NCBI GenBank assembly: GCA_964495615.1
Contig: CAZBVX010000002.1
Span: 1 to 40,495, forward strand
Reading direction: 5' to 3'
Source: CAINDR01 sp964495615
GTDB lineage: Bacteria; Patescibacteriota; Patescibacteriia; Patescibacteriales; UBA12465
Length of the DNA stretch: 40,495 nt
Shown: positions 16,134 through 23,997 of the stretch, piece by piece
Position numbering within the stretch: the first letter of the stretch is position 1
How the letters are laid out: each line of letters begins with the position of its first letter
Translations under genes and position numbers: made by a program
The notes under the pieces: model-generated
Database searches by the model: none
Told to the model about the DNA's origin: nothing
What the model saw: the letters and a program-made list of their open reading frames with translations, nothing else

Positions 16134-18686
16134 ATGCCAATAAAACAACTTCGCGGTATTCGCCCTGAGTGGCGAGGACCAAAAAAATACGAAATCACCA
16201 AATCCCAAAGGGGTAAGAAAAAACCAAAAAATTGGAAATCAATAATTTTTAGCAAAAAAACTTTTAAATATTTACTAATTTTGTTTTTAGCAGGATGCTT
16301 AACTCTTGCGTCTTTAATTATTTGGTATTCACGAGGCTTACCAAACCCGAACCAACTTATTGATCGCGAAGTGGCACAAAGTACAAAAATTTATGATCGC
16401 AGCGGCGAACATATTTTATATGAAATTCACGGTTCAGAGAAAAGGACCTTGGTTTCCTTGAATCAAATTCCAGACAATGTAAAACATGCCACAATTGCCA
16501 TTGAAGACAAAAATTTTTATAACCATGGCGGCATTAGTGTTTGGGCAATGTTTAGAACTTTAGTAACTAATGTAATTTATCGCCGCAGTGCCGGTGGCTC
16601 AACACTTACTCAGCAATTAATAAAAAATGCTATTTTAACCAATGAAAAAAGTATTCCGAGAAAAATCAAGGAAATAATTTTAGCTCAAAGGATTGAAAAG
16701 AAATTTTCTAAGGATGAAATTCTCCAGATGTATCTTAATGAAATTCCTTATGGTTCAAATGCTTATGGTGTAGAAGCGGCTAGTCAAAAATATTTTGGTA
16801 AAAAAATTAGCGACGTTTCTTTAGCGGAAGCAGCGACCCTAGCCGCACTACCGCAAGCTCCAAGCCGTTATTCACCTTATGGTTCACATAAAGATCTTCT
16901 CTTAGGAAGAAAGGACTATGTTTTACAAGTGATGGCTGAACAAGGATATATTAGCGAAAGTGAAAAAGATCAAGCAAAAAAAGAAGAAATAAAATTTCAA
17001 AAACCAGAAGCCAATATTACTGCTCCTCATTTTGTGATGTATATCAAAGATCTTCTTGCTGAAAAATATGGAGAAAAAGTAATGGAACAAGGCGGTTTAA
17101 AAGTTTATACTTCCCTTGATTACGACAAACAAAAAGCAGCTGAAGAAATAATTACTGAAAAAACAAAAAATTATCCAGAAAAATACAATGCCAACAATGC
17201 TTCCTTGGTGGCTATTAATCCAAAAACTGGTGAGGTTTTAGTAATGGTTGGCTCGCGAGATTATTTTGATAATTCAATTGACGGACAAGTTAATGTCAGT
17301 ACTAGCTTGCGCCAACCTGGTTCATCCTTAAAACCTTTAGTTTATGCAACATTATTTGAAAAAGGTTACACTCCAGAAACTGTTCTTTATGATGTTAATA
17401 CAAATTTCTCTAACGACCCAGCCAAACCATATGAGCCAAAAAATTATAATCTTCAAGAGAATGGTCCAGTTAGTATTCGAAAAGCATTAGCTGGCTCCCT
17501 AAATATTGCAGCCGTTAAAGCTCTTTATTTGGCTGATGTAAAAACTGTCACCAAAAATGCCGCTGACCTTGGCTATACCACCCTAAACAATCCTGATCGC
17601 TATGGTTTATCATTGGTTTTGGGTGGTGGAGAAGTAAAATTATTAGAACACACCAATGCTTATAGTGCTTTTGCCACAGAAGGAAAAGTTTCTGAAATTA
17701 TTACTATCCTAAAAATTGAAGATAAAGATGGAAAAGTTTTAGAGGAAAACAAAACAAAAACCAGAGACACAGTTATCTCTCCACAAACTGCCAGAATGAT
17801 TAATAGTATCTTGTCTGACAACGATGCTCGCTCCTTCGTTTTTTCTGCCTCCAACCATCTCAATCTTGGCGAACGACCAGCTGCCGCAAAAACTGGAACC
17901 ACAAATAATTTTCATGATGCTTGGATAATCGGCTATACTCCTTCTCTGGTTGCCGGAGTTTGGGTTGGTAACAATGACAACACAAAAATGAAAACCGGTT
18001 CTGATGGTAGCGTTTTGGCTGGACCAATTTGGCAAGATTTTATGAAAATAGCCTTAAAGGATTATTCTGTGGAAAACTTTACTTCTTATGAAAACAAAAA
18101 AACCGGCAAAGCAATTATTGACGGCGATGTTTTTTCTGCAAATGTCTTAAAGATTGATAAATTTTCTGGCTTATTAGCTAGTAGTTCTACACCACCAGAA
18201 CTAATTGAAGAAAAAGTTTTTGGAAATCCACACTGCATTCTTCATTATGTAAATAAAGAAGACCCACTTGGACCAAATCCCGAAAATCCAAACAACGACC
18301 CTTTATATAAAAATTGGGAAGATGGTGTTCAAAATTGGTTTAAAAAAAATAACAAAGCAACAACCACAACCGAAGTTGCTCCAACCGAGTACGATAACAT
18401 TCACACAGAAGCCAACAAACCTGTTTTGAGCATTATTTCACCAACTAATGGTCAAACTATCAACGGCGGTGAAATCAACGCTCAAATTAACGCTAGTGCC
18501 CCAAGAGGAATTTCTGTTGTTGAATATTCACTAAACAATCAAAATTATATTTCTGTTGATCAAAATTTTAACTTTCCAATCAGTCTTTTTAATTTAAGTG
18601 ATGGTTATCATAAAATAAATTTTAAAGTTTGTGATGATGTATTAAATTGCGTTTCCACTTCAACTGATTTTAATTTAGTAAAATAA
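16134..18686 (+). CDS. Class A penicillin-binding protein (PBP1A-like glycosyltransferase/transpeptidase)
   Basis: A bifunctional peptidoglycan synthase anchored in the membrane. A basic cytosolic head (1-42) precedes one helix (about 43-65). The GT51 domain has its catalytic glutamate in IAIEDKNFYNHGG (E124) and the GGSTLTQQ motif (154-161). The transpeptidase has the SSLK motif with nucleophile S397 and K400, SLN (455-457), and KTGTT starting at K586. After the catalytic domain a linker rich in Asn, Thr and Pro leads to an extracellular Ig-like domain (about 760-850, NKPVLSIISPTNGQTINGG onward). The 850-aa length is large because of that extra domain. It has its own promoter and terminator and converges with dnaN. 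Confidence 0.95.
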   Translation: MPIKQLRGIRPEWRGPKKYEITKSQRGKKKPKNWKSIIFSKKTFKYLLILFLAGCLTLASLIIWYSRGLPNPNQLIDREVAQSTKIYDRSGEHILYEIHGSEKRTLVSLNQIPDNVKHATIAIEDKNFYNHGGISVWAMFRTLVTNVIYRRSAGGSTLTQQLIKNAILTNEKSIPRKIKEIILAQRIEKKFSKDEILQMYLNEIPYGSNAYGVEAASQKYFGKKISDVSLAEAATLAALPQAPSRYSPYGSHKDLLLGRKDYVLQVMAEQGYISESEKDQAKKEEIKFQKPEANITAPHFVMYIKDLLAEKYGEKVMEQGGLKVYTSLDYDKQKAAEEIITEKTKNYPEKYNANNASLVAINPKTGEVLVMVGSRDYFDNSIDGQVNVSTSLRQPGSSLKPLVYATLFEKGYTPETVLYDVNTNFSNDPAKPYEPKNYNLQENGPVSIRKALAGSLNIAAVKALYLADVKTVTKNAADLGYTTLNNPDRYGLSLVLGGGEVKLLEHTNAYSAFATEGKVSEIITILKIEDKDGKVLEENKTKTRDTVISPQTARMINSILSDNDARSFVFSASNHLNLGERPAAAKTGTTNNFHDAWIIGYTPSLVAGVWVGNNDNTKMKTGSDGSVLAGPIWQDFMKIALKDYSVENFTSYENKKTGKAIIDGDVFSANVLKIDKFSGLLASSSTPPELIEEKVFGNPHCILHYVNKEDPLGPNPENPNNDPLYKNWEDGVQNWFKKNNKATTTTEVAPTEYDNIHTEANKPVLSIISPTNGQTINGGEINAQINASAPRGISVVEYSLNNQNYISVDQNFNFPISLFNLSDGYHKINFKVCDDVLNCVSTSTDFNLVK

Positions 18687-18696
18687 AAAAGAATTT

Positions 18697-18729
18697 AAAA
18701 AAGCGCTGCCTAACTAACAGCGCTTTTTT
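18697..18729. terminator. Bidirectional terminator between the PBP gene and dnaN
   Basis: A 12-bp stem made of AAAAAAGCGCTG and CAGCGCTTTTTT around a 9-base loop, with T runs on both sides, lies between the convergent PBP and dnaN genes. Confidence 0.92.
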
Positions 18730-18739
18730 ATTTTTATTT

Positions 18740-19870
18740 TTATTGTCTAATCGGCATAACTATATAAAAATAATTTTCTTCTTTGGTTGGTGAAAGCATA
18801 CAAGGAGAATTATCACTAATAACTTTTAGATTTATTTGATCGTCGTTAATATTGTTTAAACCATCTAATAAATATCTAAAATTAACAATAATTTCATTAT
18901 CACTACCGGTTTGCTCACAAGAAAGTTCAATTCTACTTTCCCCACTTTGACCAGAAGAAGAATAAACCACAAGTTTTCCACTTTTAAAATCTAGACCAAC
19001 ATCATTAATTCCGCTTTTAGAAAAAATTGCTGCTGCTTTGATGGCGCGAGAGAATTCATTACGATTCAAAATTACACTAGTGTTGAATTTTTCTGGGACA
19101 ATTTGGCGATAATCAGGAAAATTACCATTAATTAAACGTGAAACCAAATCCGTTGAATCAACTGAGAACATAATTTGGTTATCGGAAATAAAAATTTTAA
19201 CTTGATTAATATTTTCTTCCGAAGAATCATTGTCGGAAAAATTAGAGATAATTCTTAAAAATTCTTGAATAGTTTTTGCTGGCACAATAAATTTTTGATT
19301 TTCAATTGCTTCACCTTGCCAATTAATATTAATTTCTTTTTCCGCTAAACGATAACTATCAGTGGAAGCTAAAACTAAGCGTGAACCAAAAAAACTAAAA
19401 AGTACTCCGGATAATTCAATTCTGTTTTCATTATTTGAAACAGAAAAAATAACCTGAGAAAGAGCGCGCTTCAAATCATCTATTTCACAAATACAATAAT
19501 TTTCCCCGGATAAAGTTGGAATTAAAGGAAATTCTTTTGCGTTTTCTCCTTTTATTTTTGTTTTATAATTATCACATTCTATTTTTAATTCCTCATTAAC
19601 TTCATTAATCTCAACATTATCACCGGCTAAAAAATTAACATATTCGGAAATAGTTTTTGAATCAACTGTGAATTCTCCATCATTTTCTACTTTTCCCCTT
19701 AATCTATGAATAATACCAATTTCTAAATTAGTACTAACTAATTCAACTCCACCACTATTTGCTCTAATAAGGACATTATTAAGAATTGGAAGATTGATAT
19801 TTTTAGTGGTGATGTGTCCAACGATTGATAATCCCTTTTTTAAATTTTCTCTTCGGATAATGAATTTCAT
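18740..19870 (-). CDS. dnaN: DNA polymerase III beta subunit (sliding clamp)
   Basis: The ring-shaped processivity clamp of the replicative polymerase. The N-terminus MKFIIRRENLKKGLSIVGHITTKNINLPILNNVLI is typical, the middle domain has LSGVLFSF and LASTDSYRLAE, and the protein ends in the conserved C-terminal MPIRQ (usually MPMR/MPVR), which completes the peptide-binding groove. At 376 aa it has all three clamp domains. It lies downstream of dnaA in the same direction, the classic order, but 236 bases apart with DnaA boxes in the gap, so part of the origin may be between them. Confidence 0.96.
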   Translation of the reverse strand: MKFIIRRENLKKGLSIVGHITTKNINLPILNNVLIRANSGGVELVSTNLEIGIIHRLRGKVENDGEFTVDSKTISEYVNFLAGDNVEINEVNEELKIECDNYKTKIKGENAKEFPLIPTLSGENYCICEIDDLKRALSQVIFSVSNNENRIELSGVLFSFFGSRLVLASTDSYRLAEKEININWQGEAIENQKFIVPAKTIQEFLRIISNFSDNDSSEENINQVKIFISDNQIMFSVDSTDLVSRLINGNFPDYRQIVPEKFNTSVILNRNEFSRAIKAAAIFSKSGINDVGLDFKSGKLVVYSSSGQSGESRIELSCEQTGSDNEIIVNFRYLLDGLNNINDDQINLKVISDNSPCMLSPTKEENYFYIVMPIRQ

Positions 19871-19916
19871 ATATATTAATAATTTATATAATTTAAACTA
19901 ATAACAATAATAAGGG

Positions 19917-20105
19917 AGTGGATAAAAAAATTTTTGTCTTTTTCTTTTCTTATGTTAGTGAAAAATATATGTTGATATCTTTGTGGCTTTTTGGTGTGAA
20001 AAAAATAATAACAAGTGTAAAACTTTCCTAAAGACTTACTTATTCACAAGTTGTTATTTTTAATTCACAAGATAAGAACAAAGAACTAACAACTTTTCAA
20101 CAGAA
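19917..20105. other. AT-rich dnaA-dnaN intergenic region with DnaA boxes, origin candidate
   Basis: One perfect DnaA box TTATTCACA lies at 20040-20048. Weaker matches are AGTGGATAA (19917-19925, one mismatch to TGTGGATAA) and TGTGAAAAA (19995-20003). The rest is A/T runs with no gene. Such a cluster between dnaA and dnaN fits either the unwinding/origin region or dnaN control. Confidence 0.55.
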
Positions 20106-20106
20106 A

Positions 20107-21501
20107 TTAATAGACAGATCCGGCAAATAATTGTTTTATGGACTCAATTTCTTGTTTAACTCTTTCGTTTTCTCTTTCTTTTATTTCTTTCTCTATTTTA
20201 CTATAAGCATGCATAGCGGTAGTGTGGTCTCTTCCACCAAGTTCTTGACCAATAGTTGGATAAGAAGTGTTTAATTCTTCTCTGATTAGATAAATAGCAA
20301 TTTGTCTTGGCCACACCAATTCTTTTTTTCGACTAGAACCAATAATGTCTTTGTAGGAAATGTCGTAGAATTTTGCAACGCTTTCAATTATTTCTTTTGG
20401 AGTTAAAGATTTTAATTGGATGTTGGTTATTAAATCACTTAATACTTCTTTAACACTTCTAATAGTTGGGGTAATATTTTTTAATTGATGATGAACAATC
20501 ACCCGATTAAGTGCCCCTTCAAGTTCGCGAATATTATTTTGAATATGATTAGCAATAAAAGATAAGACTTCTTTTTCTAGAGGAAATCCTTTTTCTTCAG
20601 CTTTTCTTTCGAGAATTGCTAATTTGGTTTCAATATCTGGTTTTCCCACATCAGCCACCATTCCAGATTCAAAACGTGAGATTAGGCGCTTTTCAATTGC
20701 GGGGATTGATTTTGGTGGACGATCAGAAGTGAGAATAATTTGTTTATTTGCTTGCTGTAATTCGTTAAAGGTATGAAAAAATTCCTCTTGAGTTCCATCT
20801 TTTCCGCCCATAAATTGAACATCATCAACTAAAAGTAAATCCACATTTCGATAAAGATTTTTGAAATCTTTACCCTTTCCAGTCTGTACAGCTTGAATAT
20901 AGTTGTTAGTGAATTTTTCACTGGTAGTATATAAAATTTTACCAGTGAATTTTGAAGCTTCATTGCCAATTGCTTGTAAGAGATGAGTTTTTCCTAGACC
21001 AACACCACCATAAATAAATAATGGGTTATAAGCTTTGCCCAAATTTCTAACCACTGCCTGACAAGCAGCATAGGCTAGTTCGTTATTTTTTCCAACAACA
21101 AAATTTTCAAAAACATATTTTGGATTTAAACCAAAACGATTATAAACATTTTTTATGGAATAATTTTCTTTTGAGCTTTCTTCTATATTTGCTGGATTGT
21201 TAGCAGGGGTAGATATTGATACTTGAGGAGTATTTTGGTTAAGGGCTTGTTTTTTGTTTTCTAATCGGTAATCTATTTTGTCTATTTTTTGTTGAGTAAC
21301 TTTTTCCAGAGCACCAAGAATATTTCGGTGATACTTTTCTTCCAACCATTTTTTTACAAAAGCATTTGGAACACCAACCACAACCAGTTCTCCAGAGAAT
21401 GAAGAAATAAAAGTGTCTTTAAACCAGGTGACGAAATTTGCTTTAGAGAGGCTAATCTCCATTTCGCCTAAAACTGCTTGCCAGATTTGTTCGTTGGTCA
21501 T
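20107..21501 (-). CDS. dnaA: Chromosomal replication initiator DnaA
   Basis: The AAA+ initiator that binds origin boxes and loads the helicase. Domain I (1-80) starts NEQIWQAVLGEMEISLSKANFVTWF; domain II is a short Asn/Pro-rich linker (85-115). Domain III has Walker A GGVGLGKT (165-172), Walker B LLLVDDVQF (222-230) and the sensor region ILTSDRPP. Domain IV carries the DNA-binding signature GRDHTTAMHAYSKI, close to the family consensus. The 464-aa length is normal. The promoter is about 30 bases upstream and overlaps a DnaA box, suggesting autoregulation. rpmH diverges from it, as in most bacteria. Confidence 0.98.
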   Translation of the reverse strand: MTNEQIWQAVLGEMEISLSKANFVTWFKDTFISSFSGELVVVGVPNAFVKKWLEEKYHRNILGALEKVTQQKIDKIDYRLENKKQALNQNTPQVSISTPANNPANIEESSKENYSIKNVYNRFGLNPKYVFENFVVGKNNELAYAACQAVVRNLGKAYNPLFIYGGVGLGKTHLLQAIGNEASKFTGKILYTTSEKFTNNYIQAVQTGKGKDFKNLYRNVDLLLVDDVQFMGGKDGTQEEFFHTFNELQQANKQIILTSDRPPKSIPAIEKRLISRFESGMVADVGKPDIETKLAILERKAEEKGFPLEKEVLSFIANHIQNNIRELEGALNRVIVHHQLKNITPTIRSVKEVLSDLITNIQLKSLTPKEIIESVAKFYDISYKDIIGSSRKKELVWPRQIAIYLIREELNTSYPTIGQELGGRDHTTAMHAYSKIEKEIKERENERVKQEIESIKQLFAGSVY

Positions 21502-21527
21502 AATTCTTTCTTTATTAATATAAAGTT

Positions 21528-21556
21528 ATTATATTCAATTAGCTACTTTTCCACAA
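21528..21556 (-). promoter_or_regulatory. dnaA promoter overlapping a DnaA box
   Basis: On the minus strand a perfect TATAAT (21533-21528) follows TTGTGG (21556-21551) after 17 bases. The -35 overlaps the box-like TTTTCCACA at 21547-21555, so DnaA binding would cover its own promoter. Confidence 0.65.
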
Positions 21557-21621
21557 GCTAATTTTTTAAAAAACTGTTAAAAACCTGTTGATAAATAGTT
21601 AATAACTTTTTCTGTGGATAA
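21547..21621. other. DnaA-box cluster between dnaA and rpmH, likely origin region
   Basis: Three boxes lie in 75 bases: TTTTCCACA (21547-21555, one mismatch), TGTTGATAA (21586-21594, one mismatch on the reverse strand) and TGTGGATAA (21613-21621, perfect reverse-strand box). The intervening sequence is almost pure A/T. Genes to the left run mainly leftward and genes to the right mainly rightward, as expected when replication forks leave from here. Confidence 0.7.
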
Positions 21622-21623
21622 CA

Positions 21624-21652
21624 TTGACCTCTTTAAATAAAGATGCTAATGT
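21624..21652 (+). promoter_or_regulatory. Promoter of the rpmH operon
   Basis: TTGACC (21624-21629), 17 bases, TAATGT (21647-21652) preceded by an extended TGC. The perfect DnaA box ends three bases upstream of the -35. The distance to the rpmH ATG is 48 bases. Confidence 0.55.
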
Positions 21653-21700
21653 TAAACCAGGCAAAAATTTTGCTGAATTTTTATTCATTATATATAGATT

Positions 21701-21841
21701 ATGTCCACCAAGAGAACCTATCAGCCGAATAAACGTCGTGCCCAGAAAAAACATGGCTTCATGAAAAGAATGTCTACTGAAGATGGCCGCAATGTCTTAA
21801 AAGCTCGCCGTGATAAAGGACGAAAAGTACTATCTAAATAA
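21701..21841 (+). CDS. rpmH: 50S ribosomal protein L34
   Basis: A 46-residue basic ribosomal protein of the large subunit. The sequence MSTKRTYQPNKRRAQKKHGF followed by MKRMSTEDGRNVLKARRDKG and RKVLSK matches the L34 family nearly throughout, including the TYQPN start and the GR-x-VLxxRRxKGR core. It opens the plus-strand cluster rpmH-rnpA-yidD-yidC next to the origin. There is no obvious Shine-Dalgarno before the ATG; the preceding bases are ATATATAGATT. Confidence 0.97.
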   Translation: MSTKRTYQPNKRRAQKKHGFMKRMSTEDGRNVLKARRDKGRKVLSK

Positions 21842-21857
21842 TAAGATAAATTAACGA

Positions 21858-22199
21858 ATGCTCAACCAAAGCCTTCGATTAAACAAAAATAAAGAGTTTG
21901 ACCAAGTCTTCCAAGCTGGCCATTCTTTTTTTGGTATTTTTTTGGGAATTAAGATAATTAAAAATGAAAAAAATACCAATAAATTTGGAGTTTTGGTTGG
22001 TTTAAAAATTAGTAAATCGGCAGTTAAAAGAAATTTAGTTAAAAAAAGAATAAAATCAGTCTTAGAAAAAGAAAACAAAAATCTAAAACAAGGCTATAAT
22101 ATAGTAGTAATTACCAAGCCAGAAATTATTAATCAAAATTATCAAGAAATTAAAGAAGAAATTTCACGAGGTTTGAATAAATTAAAATTATATGTTTAA
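21858..22199 (+). CDS. rnpA: Ribonuclease P protein component
   Basis: The protein subunit that helps RNase P RNA trim 5' leaders of pre-tRNA. The order LNQSLRLNKNKEFDQVFQAG, GVLVGLKISKSAVKRNLVKKRIK (the RNA-binding RNR-like motif, here about residues 47-69) and YNIVVITKPE is typical. At 113 aa it is normal in length. It lies 16 bases after rpmH and overlaps the next gene, yidD, by 8 bases, so the cluster is translated as one unit. The usual RNRxKR consensus is relaxed to KRNLVKKRIK. Confidence 0.94.
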   Translation: MLNQSLRLNKNKEFDQVFQAGHSFFGIFLGIKIIKNEKNTNKFGVLVGLKISKSAVKRNLVKKRIKSVLEKENKNLKQGYNIVVITKPEIINQNYQEIKEEISRGLNKLKLYV

Positions 22200-22449
22200 A
22201 TCTTGGCGTTATCTGCCGCGTCATGTCGCGGTAACGGTAATTAAGTTTTATCAAAAAACTCTTTCTTTTGATCATGGTCCAATGAAACATCTATATCCTT
22301 TGGGTTTTTGTCGGTTTAATCCTTCTTGTTCAGAGTATAGTATTCAAGCAATAGAAAAATATGGTATATTCAAAGGAGGTCTCAAAGCCTGTTGGCGCAT
22401 CTTGCGCTGTAATCCTTTTAACAAAGGGGGTAATGACCCCCTAATTTAA
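22192..22449 (+). CDS. yidD: Membrane protein insertion efficiency factor YidD
   Basis: A small amphipathic inner-membrane-associated protein that aids YidC-dependent insertion. The family core is unmistakable: VIKFYQKTLSFDHGP, CRFNPSCSEYSIQAIEKYGIFKGGLKACWRILRCNPF and a Gly/Asp/Pro tail. The three conserved cysteines (FCRF, SCSE, RCNPF) are present, as is a fourth in KACW. At 85 aa it has the usual length. The start overlaps the end of rnpA by 8 bases. A GC-rich hairpin spans its last codons just before yidC. Confidence 0.95.
   Translation: MFKSWRYLPRHVAVTVIKFYQKTLSFDHGPMKHLYPLGFCRFNPSCSEYSIQAIEKYGIFKGGLKACWRILRCNPFNKGGNDPLI
22425..22442 (+). other. GC-rich hairpin at the yidD-yidC junction
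   Basis: AGGGGGT (22425-22431) and ACCCCCT (22436-22442) form a perfect 7-bp stem with a 4-base loop, unusually GC-rich here, followed by an A/T stretch ending in five T. It lies over the last yidD codons and 13 bases before the yidC ATG, so it could act as a weak attenuator or shape yidC translation. Confidence 0.45.
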
Positions 22450-22454
22450 TTTTT

Positions 22455-23162
22455 ATGATGTATTTATTTCAAGAAATTTTTTATCGTCCAATCCTCAGTT
22501 TTTTGGTGTTTCTTTATAACATTATTCCTGGGCACGATCTTGGTGTGGCAATTATTTTGCTGACAATCGTTATTAAATTAATTCTTCATCCTTTATCTCT
22601 AAAATCTCTAAAATCTCAAAAAGAGCTGCAAGAAATTCAGCCAAAAATTAATGCTCTCAAGGAAGAACATAAAGATAACAAGGAGGCCTTGGCAAAGGCA
22701 ACAATGGATTTGTATAAAGAACATAAAATTAATCCATTTTCTTCTTGTTTGCCTCTATTAATTCAATTGCCGTTTTTATTGGCTGTTTATCAGGTTTTTA
22801 GAGACGGCTTGGCTAGTCGTTTAAGTTTGGTTTATCCTTTTATTTATCAACCAGAAACTATCAATGCTTTTTCTTTTGGTTTTTTGGACTTATCAAAGCC
22901 AAATATTGTTTTGGCTGTTTTGGCTGGTCTTGCTCAGTTTTGGCAAGCAAAAACAATGATGGCAAAACAACCAAAAGCAGTTGAAACAAATTCCAAACAA
23001 CCAGACATCTCAACTATGATGAGCAAACAAATGCTTTATTTGATGCCAGCAATCACTATTTTTATTGGTATTAGCCTTCCAGGCGGTCTTACTCTTTATT
23101 GGTTTGTTCTTACCTTATTAACTGCTTTACAACAATGGTATATGTTTAAAAATAAAAGTTAA
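22455..23162 (+). CDS. yidC: Membrane protein insertase YidC/Oxa1 family
   Basis: Inserts and folds membrane proteins, alone or with Sec. The protein has the short Oxa1-like layout without the large periplasmic domain: a helix near residue 32 (VAIILLTIVIKLILHPLSL), a charged cytosolic hairpin (about 50-95, EIQPKINALKEEHKDNKE), then PFSSCLPLLIQLPFLLAVYQVFRDG, a helix near 155, and a final pair ending TLYWFVLTLLTALQQWYMFK. At 235 aa it resembles Gram-positive YidC/SpoIIIJ but lacks their lipoprotein signal. A second ATG follows immediately. It is the last gene of the cluster; no jag, mnmE or mnmG follows before the terminator. Confidence 0.94.
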   Translation: MMYLFQEIFYRPILSFLVFLYNIIPGHDLGVAIILLTIVIKLILHPLSLKSLKSQKELQEIQPKINALKEEHKDNKEALAKATMDLYKEHKINPFSSCLPLLIQLPFLLAVYQVFRDGLASRLSLVYPFIYQPETINAFSFGFLDLSKPNIVLAVLAGLAQFWQAKTMMAKQPKAVETNSKQPDISTMMSKQMLYLMPAITIFIGISLPGGLTLYWFVLTLLTALQQWYMFKNKS

Positions 23163-23181
23163 TTTATTGTTTTGGATAATA

Positions 23182-23208
23182 AAAAAACCTCCTAAATGGA
23201 GGTTTTTT
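23182..23208. terminator. Bidirectional terminator after yidC
   Basis: An 11-bp stem AAAAAACCTCC / GGAGGTTTTTT with a 5-base loop lies between yidC and the convergent DAGK-like gene, with T runs in both directions. Confidence 0.92.
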
Positions 23209-23217
23209 GTTTTTTAT

Positions 23218-23964
23218 TTATTCAAAGGAACGGTCTTTGCCAACAATAACTTCCAGGCCGCCGGGGATTACACCTAATTCAACTGGGGTTTTTATTTCTA
23301 CAGAATTATCCAAATACAAAGTTTGTCCCTTGCTAATTATTTTTAAATTTTTGACCGACAAAAAAGATTCATCCCGACTTTTTGTTTTAATGTGGACATC
23401 CAGCTTTCCATCATTTGGTTTTGGAATCTTATTTCCAATAATATTAGAGTTTTTACTCAGGTTAATAATAGAAATAATTCCTTTTTCTTTAACCTCTATT
23501 GTATAGTTATCGATTTCTAGAATAGTATTTTCTGCCTCCATTTCTGCTTTTTCAATAAAATAATTTCTACCAGCAACACCAATATCAATTTTTTTTATTC
23601 TTCTCGCTAATAAAATATTGCAAGCCTCTTCTTCTTTTTTTATTCCCAAAGCATTAGCGATAGAATTATCTTCTTTACTAATTGGAATTACAAAAAATAA
23701 AGTTTTTTGAGGAATAAAACTTAAAGCTTGGTGTTCAATTACGGCCGCCGTAGTCTTGAAAACGGTTTCGTTATTTCCAACAGCAATAATAGTTTTGGCA
23801 CCATTTTTTATTTCATTTTCAACGGCGTCATGAATATTTTTTATGGCGCCCAAACGAACGATCTTGCCATTCAAGCCAAGGTCGGTTAATTTTATTTCTA
23901 GGCGATTAATTGCTCGATTATATTTTGATTTATTTAAAAAATCATCGTAAATATAGACATTCAT
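23218..23964 (-). CDS. Diacylglycerol kinase/YegS-like protein with degenerate nucleotide-binding loop
   Basis: The fold is recognisable from its order: an N-terminal Rossmann-like part (MNVYIYDDFLN... TKLTDLG), the loop at 61-67, a NSIANALGI segment at the place of the usual GTGNDFA motif, KKIDIGVAGRNYFIEKAEME, and a C-terminal beta domain with NDGKLDVHIKT as in the IDDGKLDV of YegS/DgkB proteins. The catalytic GGDGT motif is replaced by GNNET (63-67), so kinase activity may be lost or altered. At 248 aa it is shorter than typical family members (about 300). It lies 33 bases after a bactofilin gene in the same direction and may share its transcript. The family call is moderately certain; the substrate is unknown. 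Confidence 0.72.
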   Translation of the reverse strand: MNVYIYDDFLNKSKYNRAINRLEIKLTDLGLNGKIVRLGAIKNIHDAVENEIKNGAKTIIAVGNNETVFKTTAAVIEHQALSFIPQKTLFFVIPISKEDNSIANALGIKKEEEACNILLARRIKKIDIGVAGRNYFIEKAEMEAENTILEIDNYTIEVKEKGIISIINLSKNSNIIGNKIPKPNDGKLDVHIKTKSRDESFLSVKNLKIISKGQTLYLDNSVEIKTPVELGVIPGGLEVIVGKDRSFE

Positions 23965-23997
23965 AGAATTCTTTAATAAAGAATTTTTATTTTTTTA

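Noticed and set aside
21670..21698. TTGCTG-17-TATAGA as an rpmH promoter
   Set aside because: Transcription would start after the rpmH ATG; the upstream TTGACC-17-TAATGT fits better.
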